Assembly (NCBI GenBank): GCA_029974875.1
Contig: JARKQP010000427.1
Coordinates: forward strand, 1-14,929
Direction: 5' to 3'
Length of the DNA: 14,929 nt
Source: Mobilitalea sp.
GTDB lineage: Bacteria > Bacillota_A > Clostridia > Lachnospirales > Lachnospiraceae
Shown: positions 1 through 6,636 of the stretch, piece after piece
Layout of the letters: every line of letters begins with the position of its first letter
Position numbering within the stretch: position 1 is the first letter of the stretch
Program-made: the position numbers and the translations under genes
Notes under the pieces: generated by a model
The model's input: only the letters and a program-made list of their open reading frames with translations
Databases searched by the model: none
Told to the model about the DNA's origin: nothing

Positions 1-1
1 G

Positions 2-178
2 GAGGAGGTACGGGAGCTGGTCGCCGAATCCATCAAAGCAGAGGACGCAGCCATCCACAAGTATTCCAAACAGGCACGTACCATCCGGGACAGAAACATC
101 GTGGCAATCTTACAGCGCATCATACGTGACGAGGAGCGCCATCTCCAGATTTTCAATGAGATATACCGGCAGCTATGA
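2..178 (+). CDS. Ferritin-like domain protein, C-terminal fragment
   Basis: An open frame runs in from the left edge and stops at TGA 176-178, giving 58 residues with the start outside the window. The fragment is wholly helical in character and shows two elements of a four-helix ferritin-like bundle: a helix with spaced acids (AESIKAEDAAIHKY) and, near the end, an ExxH metal-binding motif in RDEERHLQIF. This arrangement fits rubrerythrin or other ferritin-like di-iron proteins, which act in peroxide or iron handling. The fragment is too short to tell which subfamily. No clear plus-strand terminator follows it; the hairpins downstream fit the converging minus-strand gene better. Confidence 0.6.
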   Translation, partial: EEVRELVAESIKAEDAAIHKYSKQARTIRDRNIVAILQRIIRDEERHLQIFNEIYRQL

Positions 179-196
179 GGGTTTTTAAGACGGAAC

Positions 197-234
197 GGAG
201 GTGCTACTACCCTTGTCCTACGAAAGGCACCTCC
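197..234. repeat. 8-bp inverted repeat next to the terminator
   Basis: GGAGGTGC (197-204) and GCACCTCC (227-234) can pair around a 22-nt loop. On the minus strand this hairpin lies immediately after the T-run of the lipoprotein terminator. On the plus strand it is followed by A's, so it is not itself a standard terminator. It may act as a back-up stop or protect an RNA 3' end. Confidence 0.4.
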
Positions 235-268
235 AAAAAAGCACCCTACCAATTCCTTGATAGGGTGC
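235..268 (-). terminator. Rho-independent terminator of the lipoprotein gene
   Basis: On the minus strand, 268-241 forms a 12-bp stem with one G-U pair (outer arms GCACCCTA/TAGGGTGC) and a 4-nt loop. It is followed directly by six T's (240-235). It lies 55 bases after the stop of the minus-strand lipoprotein gene. Confidence 0.85.
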
Positions 269-323
269 CAGGAAGCATTCCTTATTCATAATTCACATAG
301 CCTGCCCCGGGATGGATACCAGG

Positions 324-1001
324 TTATTTTACACTCTGCTTTCCGAGTACCTTGCTGGAATCATCCATTTTGAAGGAATCCTTATATTCCTTTTTCGTAA
401 AATATACATCACCGTCTATAATGGCGTCAACCAGCTCGAAGCCAGCTACATCAACGTAGAGGTCACCCTTAAAGGTTCCGCGCTGGATGCTTGCCTTTGG
501 GCTGGTAACCGTCAGCTTTGGTGCGGTTAGAACATATTTTCCTGTGATTGTCCTGTTTTCATCCTGGGAATACAGTGCGAGCTTCCTCTGGATAACCTCC
601 TTGCCGGCATCATCCTTCTTACCGTTTTTGAATTCTCCCTCCATGACAAGCTCCTTATTAACTGTCATATCCTTGGTTATACAAACGATCCAGGTTCCGT
701 TTTTACTAAGGGCTTTCAGCAAGGCATCCTCTGTATCAACAATAGATGCAGTGGTTGTTACGTCTGTTCCGGCACCCTTCGTGGCCTCCGGTGTTGTGGC
801 ACCGTTTGTAGCTGCAGGTGTTCCAGCCGCTCCCGTAGCTTCCGGCGAAGCAGCCGGTGAAGTGACTGTCGGGGAGACGGCAGTACCCTGGGTCGGATTG
901 GGTGTAGTTGTTGCATTATTGTTATTTGGCGTTTTATTTCCGCATCCGGTTAACAATAGTGTAAACATAACTAATGTTAATAATATTGCTTTTAATTTCA
1001 T
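324..1001 (-). CDS. Secreted lipoprotein of unknown function with Thr/Pro/Ala-rich linker
   Basis: This is a 225-residue lipoprotein. The N-terminus (MKLKAILLTLVMFTLLLTGC) is a type II signal peptide with lipobox LTGC and modified Cys20. Residues of about 24-85 are a low-complexity linker rich in Asn, Thr, Pro and Ala that would space the protein off the membrane. The remaining C-terminal half has short repeated beta-strand-like rungs such as TFKGDLYVDVAGFE and AIIDGDVYF, suggesting a small right-handed beta-helix; I recognise no family. The start is set by AAGGAGG seven bases upstream; a longer frame to 1067 lacks such a site and would bury the signal peptide. It follows the terminator of the sugar transporter, so it is probably transcribed separately. 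A link to sugar uptake is only positional. Confidence 0.8.
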   Translation of the reverse strand: MKLKAILLTLVMFTLLLTGCGNKTPNNNNATTTPNPTQGTAVSPTVTSPAASPEATGAAGTPAATNGATTPEATKGAGTDVTTTASIVDTEDALLKALSKNGTWIVCITKDMTVNKELVMEGEFKNGKKDDAGKEVIQRKLALYSQDENRTITGKYVLTAPKLTVTSPKASIQRGTFKGDLYVDVAGFELVDAIIDGDVYFTKKEYKDSFKMDDSSKVLGKQSVK

Positions 1002-1008
1002 AAAAAAT

Positions 1009-1015
1009 CCTCCTT
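1009..1015 (-). promoter_or_regulatory. Ribosome binding site deciding the lipoprotein start
   Basis: AAGGAGG on the minus strand with seven bases to the ATG at 1001. It selects this start over the in-frame ATG at 1067. Confidence 0.8.
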
Positions 1016-1098
1016 CATGCATAATAGATAGCTTTAAATAGCTTTTGTACAATTTAGGAAATCCCAATATCCCTTAATATACAATTTTACTTACTATC

Positions 1099-1128
1099 AT
1101 TATCTCCAAAAAAAATAAAACAATACAA
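1099..1128 (-). promoter_or_regulatory. Possible promoter of the lipoprotein gene
   Basis: TTGTAT (1128-1123) and GATAAT (1104-1099) lie 18 bases apart on the minus strand, about 100 bases upstream of the lipoprotein start, in a very AT-rich stretch. The -35 match is weak and other combinations are possible. Confidence 0.3.
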
Positions 1129-1173
1129 ACCCCATTTTTTTAAGATAAAATCAGGAAAACTGGCGAACGGCAT

Positions 1174-1202
1174 AAAAAATCAGGGGCTGCAAGCAGCCCC
1201 TG
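1174..1202 (-). terminator. Terminator of the sugar ABC transporter operon
   Basis: The minus strand has a perfect GC-rich hairpin, CAGGGGCTG pairing with CAGCCCCTG around a 4-nt loop (1202-1181). One base later come six T's (1179-1174). It lies 45 bases after the permease stop and ends the transporter operon. Confidence 0.9.
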
Positions 1203-1246
1203 GATCAGTTAGTACTTTCCATATTCTTTTCACGTTTTACCTGCCA

Positions 1247-2446
1247 CTATTTCCTCTTATTACGGGTAATAATATCAAAAGCAACCGCCAGGATAAAAAT
1301 CACGCCCTTTACGATGTACTGATAAGAAATATCTATACCCATCAGGTTCATGCCATTGGTCAGGGACATGATGACAAAGGCGCCGACAATCGTATTGGTA
1401 ACCCTACCGATACCACCGTTTACGGATACGCCGCCGATATAGGAGGATGCAATGGCATCCAGCTCAAAGCCGTTACCTGCGGTAGGTGTCGCGGATGCAA
1501 GTCTTGAGGAGTAAAGGATTCCACCAAGGGCTGACAGCATGCTGACGGAGCAGAAGGCAAACATGGTGATCTTCTGGACATTGACACCGGAAAGCTCTGC
1601 CGCCTCCGCATTGCCTCCGATACCGTAGACATACCTGCCTAAACGGGTTTTATTTAAGATAAAATTATAAATCAGAAGCACAATTGCCACAATGACAGCG
1701 GTCCAGGGGATTCCCTTATAGCCGGCCAGGGTCCACATGATGTACATGATAATCGCCGACAGGAAGATAATCTTACCCACCAGGATCGGCATGGAGCTTA
1801 CCTCAAAATTGTATTTGCGCAAATTGTTCCTTGCCTTGATCTGGGAATAAATCAGGAGACAGATTGCCAGGATTCCGACAATCAGTGTCAGGGCATGGAT
1901 ATTTCCCGCAAGAGGAAGATCCGGTATAAAATCATTGGAAATCGCCTTATAGGCCTTATCCTTAATAATAATCGTCCCGGTGCCTGCCGTCGTCAAAGAG
2001 AGCAGTCCACGGAATATGAACATACCCGCCAGGGTCACTACAAAGGCCGGGACCCCTACCTTTGCAACCAGCGTTCCCTGATAAATACCGACCAGGATAC
2101 CACATACCAATACAATCGGAATTGCGCCCCAGGCCGGAATTCCATTCTTCATAAGAATTGCTGCCACAGCTCCTAAAAAGCCTGCCACATAGCCAACGGA
2201 AAGGTCAATGTGCTTAATGATCAGGATAACCGTCATACCGATGGCAATGATTGCAACATAGCCTGCCTGGTTAACCAAGTCACTTAAGTTTCTTGGCGAC
2301 AGGAACAGCCCATTGGTAGCAATACCAAAGATTACAAAGATTACTACCAGCGCAATATACATAACATAGTCGCGGATATTTGACTTTAACAGCCCTATCA
2401 ATTCCTCGCCTAAACCAATTTTTCCTGTTTCTTTTGACTCGCTCAT
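1247..2446 (-). CDS. mmsB: CUT2-family sugar ABC transporter permease (MmsB/XylH-like)
   Basis: This 399-residue polytopic membrane protein has about ten hydrophobic segments. It is the channel subunit of a monosaccharide importer of the ribose/xylose (CUT2) type. The segment GMTVILIIKHIDLSVGYVAG matches the conserved region seen in RbsC, XylH and MglC. Near the C-terminus GGVSVNGGIGRVTNTIVGAF matches the family's glycine-rich cytoplasmic stretch. The length near 400 fits XylH/MmsB rather than the shorter RbsC. Its ATG overlaps the ATPase stop codon by one base (TAATG), with AGGAGG seven bases upstream, so the two are translationally coupled. Partners are the ChvE-like binding protein and MmsA-like ATPase upstream. 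The substrate is inferred from the binding protein, most likely an aldopentose or aldohexose. Confidence 0.9.
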   Translation of the reverse strand: MSESKETGKIGLGEELIGLLKSNIRDYVMYIALVVIFVIFGIATNGLFLSPRNLSDLVNQAGYVAIIAIGMTVILIIKHIDLSVGYVAGFLGAVAAILMKNGIPAWGAIPIVLVCGILVGIYQGTLVAKVGVPAFVVTLAGMFIFRGLLSLTTAGTGTIIIKDKAYKAISNDFIPDLPLAGNIHALTLIVGILAICLLIYSQIKARNNLRKYNFEVSSMPILVGKIIFLSAIIMYIMWTLAGYKGIPWTAVIVAIVLLIYNFILNKTRLGRYVYGIGGNAEAAELSGVNVQKITMFAFCSVSMLSALGGILYSSRLASATPTAGNGFELDAIASSYIGGVSVNGGIGRVTNTIVGAFVIMSLTNGMNLMGIDISYQYIVKGVIFILAVAFDIITRNKRK

Positions 2447-3984
2447 TATACTTCCTCCTCTACTCTTGTAGCCATAGCCATTACATTCTGCTCCGTAGCC
2501 TCTTCAGCGGATAAGCAGCCGGTAATCGAGCCCTCCGACATGACATATACACGGTCACTCATACCGAGTACCTCCAGTAGCTCGGAGGAGATCATTATGA
2601 TGCTCATTCCCTGCTCCACCAGCTTGTTCATCAGGGAATATATCTCGAACTTTGCACCGACATCAATACCCCTTGTCGGTTCATCCAGGATTAATACCCT
2701 GGGGCCAACAAAAAGACACTTAGCCAGTGATACCTTCTGCTGGTTTCCGCCGCTTAAATTACCCACTATCTGCCGGATCGAGGGGGCTTTAATATTAATG
2801 GAGCTCTGATACTCCTTTGCTATGGTTATTTCCTTATTCTCATTCAAGGAGACACCTTCCGTTAACTGCTGCAGGTTTGCTATTGTTATATTATATTTAA
2901 TGTCCTGAATTAGAATTAACCCGTTTCCCTTTCTGTCCTCCGATACATAGGCAACGCCGGCATCCAGGGCTTCCTTCGGATGCTTGAAGCGCTTTGGCAT
3001 ACCGTCTACGGATAGTTCACCGCTGGTGATACTATATCTCGGAGTATTCCCAAATACACTAAGTGCCAGCTCCGTCCGTCCTGCGCCCATCAGGCCCGCG
3101 ATACCGATGATCTCACCACGGCGTACGTTCAGGTTAACATTATGCAATATTTCACGGTCTAAAGCAGGATTACGAACTGTCCAATTTTTAATCTCGAAGC
3201 AGACATCCCCGATGGTATTCTTTTCCCGTTTCGGATAGATATTGTCTATTTCCCTGCCTACCATATATTTAATAATCTCATGCTCAGAAATCCTGCGCTC
3301 CTTGGCATCCAGGGAACATACGGTACTTCCGTCGCGGATTACGGTTATTGTATCAGCAATTGACACAACCTCCTTTAATTTGTGGGAGATCATAATGGAG
3401 GTTACTCCCTGGTCTTTCAGCTGTCTGAGTAGCTCCAACAAATTCGCACTGTCATCCTCATTCAAAGCAGCTGTCGGTTCATCCAGTACCAGCAGCTTAA
3501 CATTCTTACTCAAGGCCTTTGCTATTTCTACCAACTGCCTTTTACCAACGGATAAATCCTTGATTTTTACAGAAGGCTTCACATCCAGCTTAACTTTTTT
3601 CAACATTTCCTGTGCGTTGACAATGGTACGGTTCCAATTAATTACCTTGCCTTCCATTAATTCATGTCCGAAATAAATATTTTCATAGACACTTAATTCA
3701 GGAATCAGCGCCAGTTCCTGATAAATAATTGCAATTCCTTCTTGCTCACTGTCAGCAATTGATTTAAATTGTTTTTCATTTCCGTTATAGATAATATTCC
3801 CGCTATAGGTGCCATAGGGATAAACCCCGGAAAGCACCTTCATCAGGGTGGATTTCCCCGCACCGTTTTCCCCCACCAGACAGTGGATTTCTCCCCGTTT
3901 TACCTTAAAATCCACGTCATTCAGAGCCTTTACACCGGGGAACTCTTTTACTATGTTTTGCATTTCAAGAATGTAATCGCCCAT
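2446..3984 (-). CDS. mmsA: Sugar ABC transporter ATPase with two nucleotide-binding domains (MmsA/XylG-like)
   Basis: This 512-residue protein has two fused ABC ATPase domains, as in RbsA, MglA, XylG and GguA/MmsA. The first half has Walker A GENGAGKST (about residues 38-46), a variant signature LSVGKRQ (about 145-151) and Walker B LLVLDEPTAAL. The second half has a degenerate Walker A, GLMGAGRTE, in which the catalytic Lys is replaced by Arg. It has a canonical LSGGNQQ signature and LILDEPTRGID. Loss of the Lys in the second site is usual for this family and implies one main hydrolytic site. It energises import through the adjacent permease on the cytoplasmic face. A GGAAGGA site precedes the ATG, and a long hairpin separates it from the binding-protein gene. 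Confidence 0.93.
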   Translation of the reverse strand: MGDYILEMQNIVKEFPGVKALNDVDFKVKRGEIHCLVGENGAGKSTLMKVLSGVYPYGTYSGNIIYNGNEKQFKSIADSEQEGIAIIYQELALIPELSVYENIYFGHELMEGKVINWNRTIVNAQEMLKKVKLDVKPSVKIKDLSVGKRQLVEIAKALSKNVKLLVLDEPTAALNEDDSANLLELLRQLKDQGVTSIMISHKLKEVVSIADTITVIRDGSTVCSLDAKERRISEHEIIKYMVGREIDNIYPKREKNTIGDVCFEIKNWTVRNPALDREILHNVNLNVRRGEIIGIAGLMGAGRTELALSVFGNTPRYSITSGELSVDGMPKRFKHPKEALDAGVAYVSEDRKGNGLILIQDIKYNITIANLQQLTEGVSLNENKEITIAKEYQSSINIKAPSIRQIVGNLSGGNQQKVSLAKCLFVGPRVLILDEPTRGIDVGAKFEIYSLMNKLVEQGMSIIMISSELLEVLGMSDRVYVMSEGSITGCLSAEEATEQNVMAMATRVEEEV

Positions 3985-4005
3985 TACTTATCCTTCCTTC
4001 AATAG

Positions 4006-4050
4006 GGGAACCGGTCTAAAAATATCATTTGGTATTCTTAAACCGGTCCC
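4006..4050 (-). promoter_or_regulatory. Intercistronic stem-loop between binding-protein and ATPase genes
   Basis: On the minus strand the arms GGGACCGGT and ACCGGT-T-CCC pair, and inside them TAAGAATA pairs with TATTTTTA (one G-U), with an 8-nt loop. No T-run follows, and the ATPase ribosome site comes next. This is therefore not a simple terminator. It fits the hairpins often found after binding-protein genes that protect the upstream mRNA and raise the ratio of binding protein to ATPase. Confidence 0.6.
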
Positions 4051-4083
4051 ATGCTATGACTCAAACTATTAATTTAGTCTTTG

Positions 4084-5256
4084 TTATTTTAAACCAGTGA
4101 ACTCAGAAGCATCATAGTAACCGGAATCAATCAGGGCTGCTTTTACATTGTCCGCTGTTACTACAACAGTAGCTGTCTGCTTTGAAGGAACATCCTTTAC
4201 CAGGTTGTTATAGGTTGCATCGGTAGCGGGGGTCTTGCCTTCGATTACTTCAATTGCCATGTTCATGGCATCAGCTGCCAGAGTACGTGTATCCTTGAAT
4301 ACCGTCATTGACTGCTTTCCATCAATGATGTACTGGACGGAAGCAACCTCTGCATCCTGGCCTGTGACGAAATATTCTGTAACATCAGCATCAGATGCGA
4401 ATACGTCGGCGATAGAACGTGCTGTACCATCGTTAGGAGCTAACACATAGCATTTGCCCTTATCAGCTGCCTTTGCGGAGGTCAAATGAGCCTCTGCCTT
4501 TGATTTTGCTTCATTGAAATCCCAGTTCGTTGTAACCTGGCCGATAATAGCTGACTGCTCATCACGGGTCAGGGTAGCCTTATCCTTGGCCGCAATTGCT
4601 TCTGAAGAATTCTTGATTACGAAGGTTCCGTCAACAATCTTTGGCTGAAGGATATTCCAAGCACCTTCAAAGAATAAGAAGGCATTGTTATCCGTTGCTG
4701 CACCGGCATATAAATATAAAGGATTACCGGTACCTGTAGCATTATCAACTAAATATTTACCCATTGCTTCGCCAACTGCCACGCTGTCAAAGGTTACATA
4801 ATAGTCAATGGCATCCGTATCCGTAATCAGACGGTCGTAGGAAATAACAACTACGCCGGCATCCTTAGCTTCCTCTACTGCCGCTGCAGCTGCTGCCGCA
4901 TCCTGTGCACAGATGATGAGGACTTTGATGCCCTTTGCGATTAAGGTTTCCACATTCGTTTTCTCATTTGCGGAAGAGCCCTGGCTGAATAATACTTCTA
5001 CCGTATAGTCCGTAGAGGATATAACATCTTCAAATCTTGCCTGGTCCTGTAACCATCTTGGCTCATCCTTTGTAGGAAGGACGATACCTACATCCACGGA
5101 ACCCTTGTCCTTGGTTGGCGCCTTTGTAGCCTCTGCCCCTGTAGTAGCTCCATTGTTTGTGTTGCCGTCATTTGAACCTGTGTTGTTCTTACTTCCGCAT
5201 GCCGCTAATGAAAACACGAGGCATAAGCAAAGTAACATTGCAATAATTTTTTTCAT
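4084..5256 (-). CDS. chvE: ChvE-like multiple-monosaccharide binding lipoprotein
   Basis: This 390-residue solute-binding protein delivers sugar to the MmsAB transporter. It has a type II signal peptide with lipobox LAAC (Cys20), then an Asn/Gly/Thr-rich linker to about residue 50. The mature part follows the ChvE pattern: an N-terminal GIVLPTKDEPRW, ISYDRL, a TDNNAF element, a Trp in TTNWDF, APNDG, TGQDAEVASV and TVFKDTR. In ChvE and XylF the Arg of RW, the Asp-Arg of YDR, the Asn of NN, the Trp, the Asn of ND, the Asp of GQD and the Lys of FK/YK line the pyranose pocket, and all are present here. ChvE binds several aldoses, so ligand range cannot be fixed from sequence. It is first in the transporter operon, behind its own promoter. 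Confidence 0.9.
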   Translation of the reverse strand: MKKIIAMLLCLCLVFSLAACGSKNNTGSNDGNTNNGATTGAEATKAPTKDKGSVDVGIVLPTKDEPRWLQDQARFEDVISSTDYTVEVLFSQGSSANEKTNVETLIAKGIKVLIICAQDAAAAAAAVEEAKDAGVVVISYDRLITDTDAIDYYVTFDSVAVGEAMGKYLVDNATGTGNPLYLYAGAATDNNAFLFFEGAWNILQPKIVDGTFVIKNSSEAIAAKDKATLTRDEQSAIIGQVTTNWDFNEAKSKAEAHLTSAKAADKGKCYVLAPNDGTARSIADVFASDADVTEYFVTGQDAEVASVQYIIDGKQSMTVFKDTRTLAADAMNMAIEVIEGKTPATDATYNNLVKDVPSKQTATVVVTADNVKAALIDSGYYDASEFTGLK

Positions 5257-5298
5257 ACCCTCATTCCATCCTTTTTATAAGATTTTTTTTGTTCCAAT

Positions 5299-5317
5299 GA
5301 GCTATTTATCCTAGCTC
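5299..5317 (-). promoter_or_regulatory. Small hairpin in the binding-protein 5' UTR
   Basis: GAGCTA and TAGCTC pair as a 6-bp stem with a 7-nt loop within the roughly 70-nt leader of the transporter mRNA. It may help stabilise the 5' end. No known riboswitch was recognised. Confidence 0.35.
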
Positions 5318-5331
5318 TTTGTTACATTTTT

Positions 5332-5360
5332 ATACTACATCATACAAATATTTTTATCAA
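5332..5360 (-). promoter_or_regulatory. Promoter of the sugar transporter operon
   Basis: The minus strand reads TTGATA (5360-5355), 17 bases, then TAGTAT (5337-5332): five of six matches at -35 and four of six at -10. It lies about 75 bases upstream of the ChvE-like start. A weak -10 suits a promoter that needs an activator, which fits the AraC-type regulator encoded just upstream. Confidence 0.6.
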
Positions 5361-5372
5361 TGGAGCCCATTG
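5358..5372. promoter_or_regulatory. Palindrome overlapping the transporter -35 (candidate operator)
   Basis: CAATGG-AGC-CCATTG is a perfect 6-3-6 inverted repeat that overlaps the upstream half of the -35 box. The position suits a regulator-binding site. Whether the YesN-like protein or another factor binds is unknown. Confidence 0.4.
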
Positions 5373-5409
5373 TTATGCATTATGACTATTTTGCCCTTTA
5401 TTTTTCTGC

Positions 5410-5472
5410 AAAAGAAAGAACTGTAAAATATTGCACACCGCATTTACGAAAGCGCAAAATTTCACAGTTCTT
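5410..5472 (-). terminator. Terminator after the XylF-like gene
   Basis: On the minus strand AAGAACTGT (5472-5464) pairs with ACAGTTCTT (5424-5416). The stem continues inward as AAAT/ATTT and TTGC/GCAA with one T-T mismatch and G-U pairs. The RNA then reads a U-rich tail (CTTTCTTTTG). It ends the sensory operon and separates it from the transporter promoter. Confidence 0.65.
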
Positions 5473-5535
5473 AAAAAAATATTCTTGCATAGGGGAATTC
5501 CCTGAAACTCTTTGTATGCCGTATTGATGTGGGGG

Positions 5536-6597
5536 TTATTTCTTTACAGCTGTCTGATAAACATCATCATATAGATGGAAGCCGTCCTTAATAACCGTTT
5601 CCTTTATGTTATCCTCGGTCACTGCCTTAACCTCGATGAAAATATAGGGTACTTTATAGGTTCCGTCATCAATGGTGCCCTGGCTGTCAATTTTTTTACC
5701 ATTTACCAGCTTCTGGCATTCTTCAACGGTCATCTGTACCAGCTTCTTAATGGGCTTATATACGGTCAGTGCCTGCTTCCCATTTACAATACGCTGGCAG
5801 GCCACCAGATCCGCATCCTGGCCTACGACCTTTACCTGTTCCGCAATCTGTGCTTCCGACAGGGCATCAATAACTCCCCAGGCCATGGAATCATTGCCGC
5901 ACAGGATGGCCTTTACCTCCTGGCTGTGTTCCTTCAGCTCCTCAGCGACGAAATTATAGGCATTCTCCCTCTTCCAGCCATCCACATAGGTCTGTGCCAA
6001 GATCTGTATCTTGCCGCTGTCAATGTAGGGCTTAAGTACACTCATGGCTCCGTCGTAAATCATGTTGGAATTGGTATCGGTGCCACTCCCGTTGACGATC
6101 ATATAGCCGCCCTCCGGAACCTGTTCCACCAGATAGGAGGCCATCAGCACCCCGACCTGTGTATGGTCGAAGGAAATATAGGCATCCACATCCGCATTGC
6201 TTACCAGGCGGTCATAGGATATCACAGGAACATTTTTATCCTTTGCCGCTTTAACACACCTGGCTTCACTGTAGCAGTCATTTGGTGCTATGATCAGCAC
6301 GTCAATATCCTGCTTTAGCATCTCCTTTACCTGCTCATATTGGAGATCCGAGCTATTGTTTGCATTATTGACAATTACTTTAATGCCCTTTTGCCCTGCC
6401 TCCGCTATCAGGATCTCCCTGTCCCTGATCCACCTGTCCTCCAGCAGGGTTCCCATGGAAAAGCCTATGACGATTTCCTCATCCTGCTGCATCTTATCCG
6501 GCTCCTTTGTCTCCGCCCTGCAGCCTGATAAAGCCAGGCTGGTAAAAACCAGAACCACCGTCATCCTCATTAGTTTAAGTAAAGATCTTCTCCCCAT
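5536..6597 (-). CDS. XylF-like sugar-binding lipoprotein in the sensor operon
   Basis: This 353-residue solute-binding protein has a type II signal peptide with lipobox LSGC (Cys26). The mature sequence is close to the D-xylose-binding protein XylF: DRWIRDRE near the N-terminus, VISYDRLVSNADVDAYISFD, DTNSN, DSGKIQILAQTYVDGW, CGNDS, VVGQDADLVAC, LTVYKPI and IKETVIKDGFH. The Arg, Asp-Arg, Asn, Trp, Asn, Asp and Lys expected to contact a pyranose are all kept. The start is placed at 6597 because GGAGGAGG lies just before it. A longer frame to 6633 has no ribosome site. It is the last gene of the sensory operon, 39 bases after the regulator. It may be a second feeder for the transporter or a ligand presenter for the kinase; the sequence does not decide. 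Confidence 0.88.
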   Translation of the reverse strand: MGRRSLLKLMRMTVVLVFTSLALSGCRAETKEPDKMQQDEEIVIGFSMGTLLEDRWIRDREILIAEAGQKGIKVIVNNANNSSDLQYEQVKEMLKQDIDVLIIAPNDCYSEARCVKAAKDKNVPVISYDRLVSNADVDAYISFDHTQVGVLMASYLVEQVPEGGYMIVNGSGTDTNSNMIYDGAMSVLKPYIDSGKIQILAQTYVDGWKRENAYNFVAEELKEHSQEVKAILCGNDSMAWGVIDALSEAQIAEQVKVVGQDADLVACQRIVNGKQALTVYKPIKKLVQMTVEECQKLVNGKKIDSQGTIDDGTYKVPYIFIEVKAVTEDNIKETVIKDGFHLYDDVYQTAVKK

Positions 6598-6600
6598 AAT

Positions 6601-6608
6601 CCTCCTCC
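6601..6608 (-). promoter_or_regulatory. Ribosome binding site deciding the XylF-like start
   Basis: GGAGGAGG on the minus strand, ending three bases before the ATG at 6597 (six bases from the first GGAGG). It excludes the in-frame ATG codons at 6633 and 6630. Confidence 0.75.
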
Positions 6609-6636
6609 ATTCTGCCATGAAATATAGCATCATAAA

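Noticed and set aside
487..1041. 184-codon plus-strand open frame opposite the lipoprotein gene
   Set aside because: It is antisense to a gene with a clear signal peptide, lipobox and ribosome site. Its Val/Ala/Pro-rich composition mirrors the Thr/Pro/Ala linker on the other strand.
5440..5465. Possible catabolite-response (cre) element near the transporter promoter
   Set aside because: The stretch around GAAAGCGC matches the CcpA consensus only in part, with several mismatches at conserved positions. It lies inside the terminator stem-loop.
5493..5502. GGGAATTCCC palindrome downstream of the XylF-like gene
   Set aside because: It is a short 10-bp palindrome between a stop codon and a terminator, with no promoter beside it, and is likely chance.
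5575..6318. 247-codon plus-strand open frame opposite the XylF-like gene
   Set aside because: The minus-strand frame encodes a full family match. The plus frame has no ribosome site and no recognisable domain.
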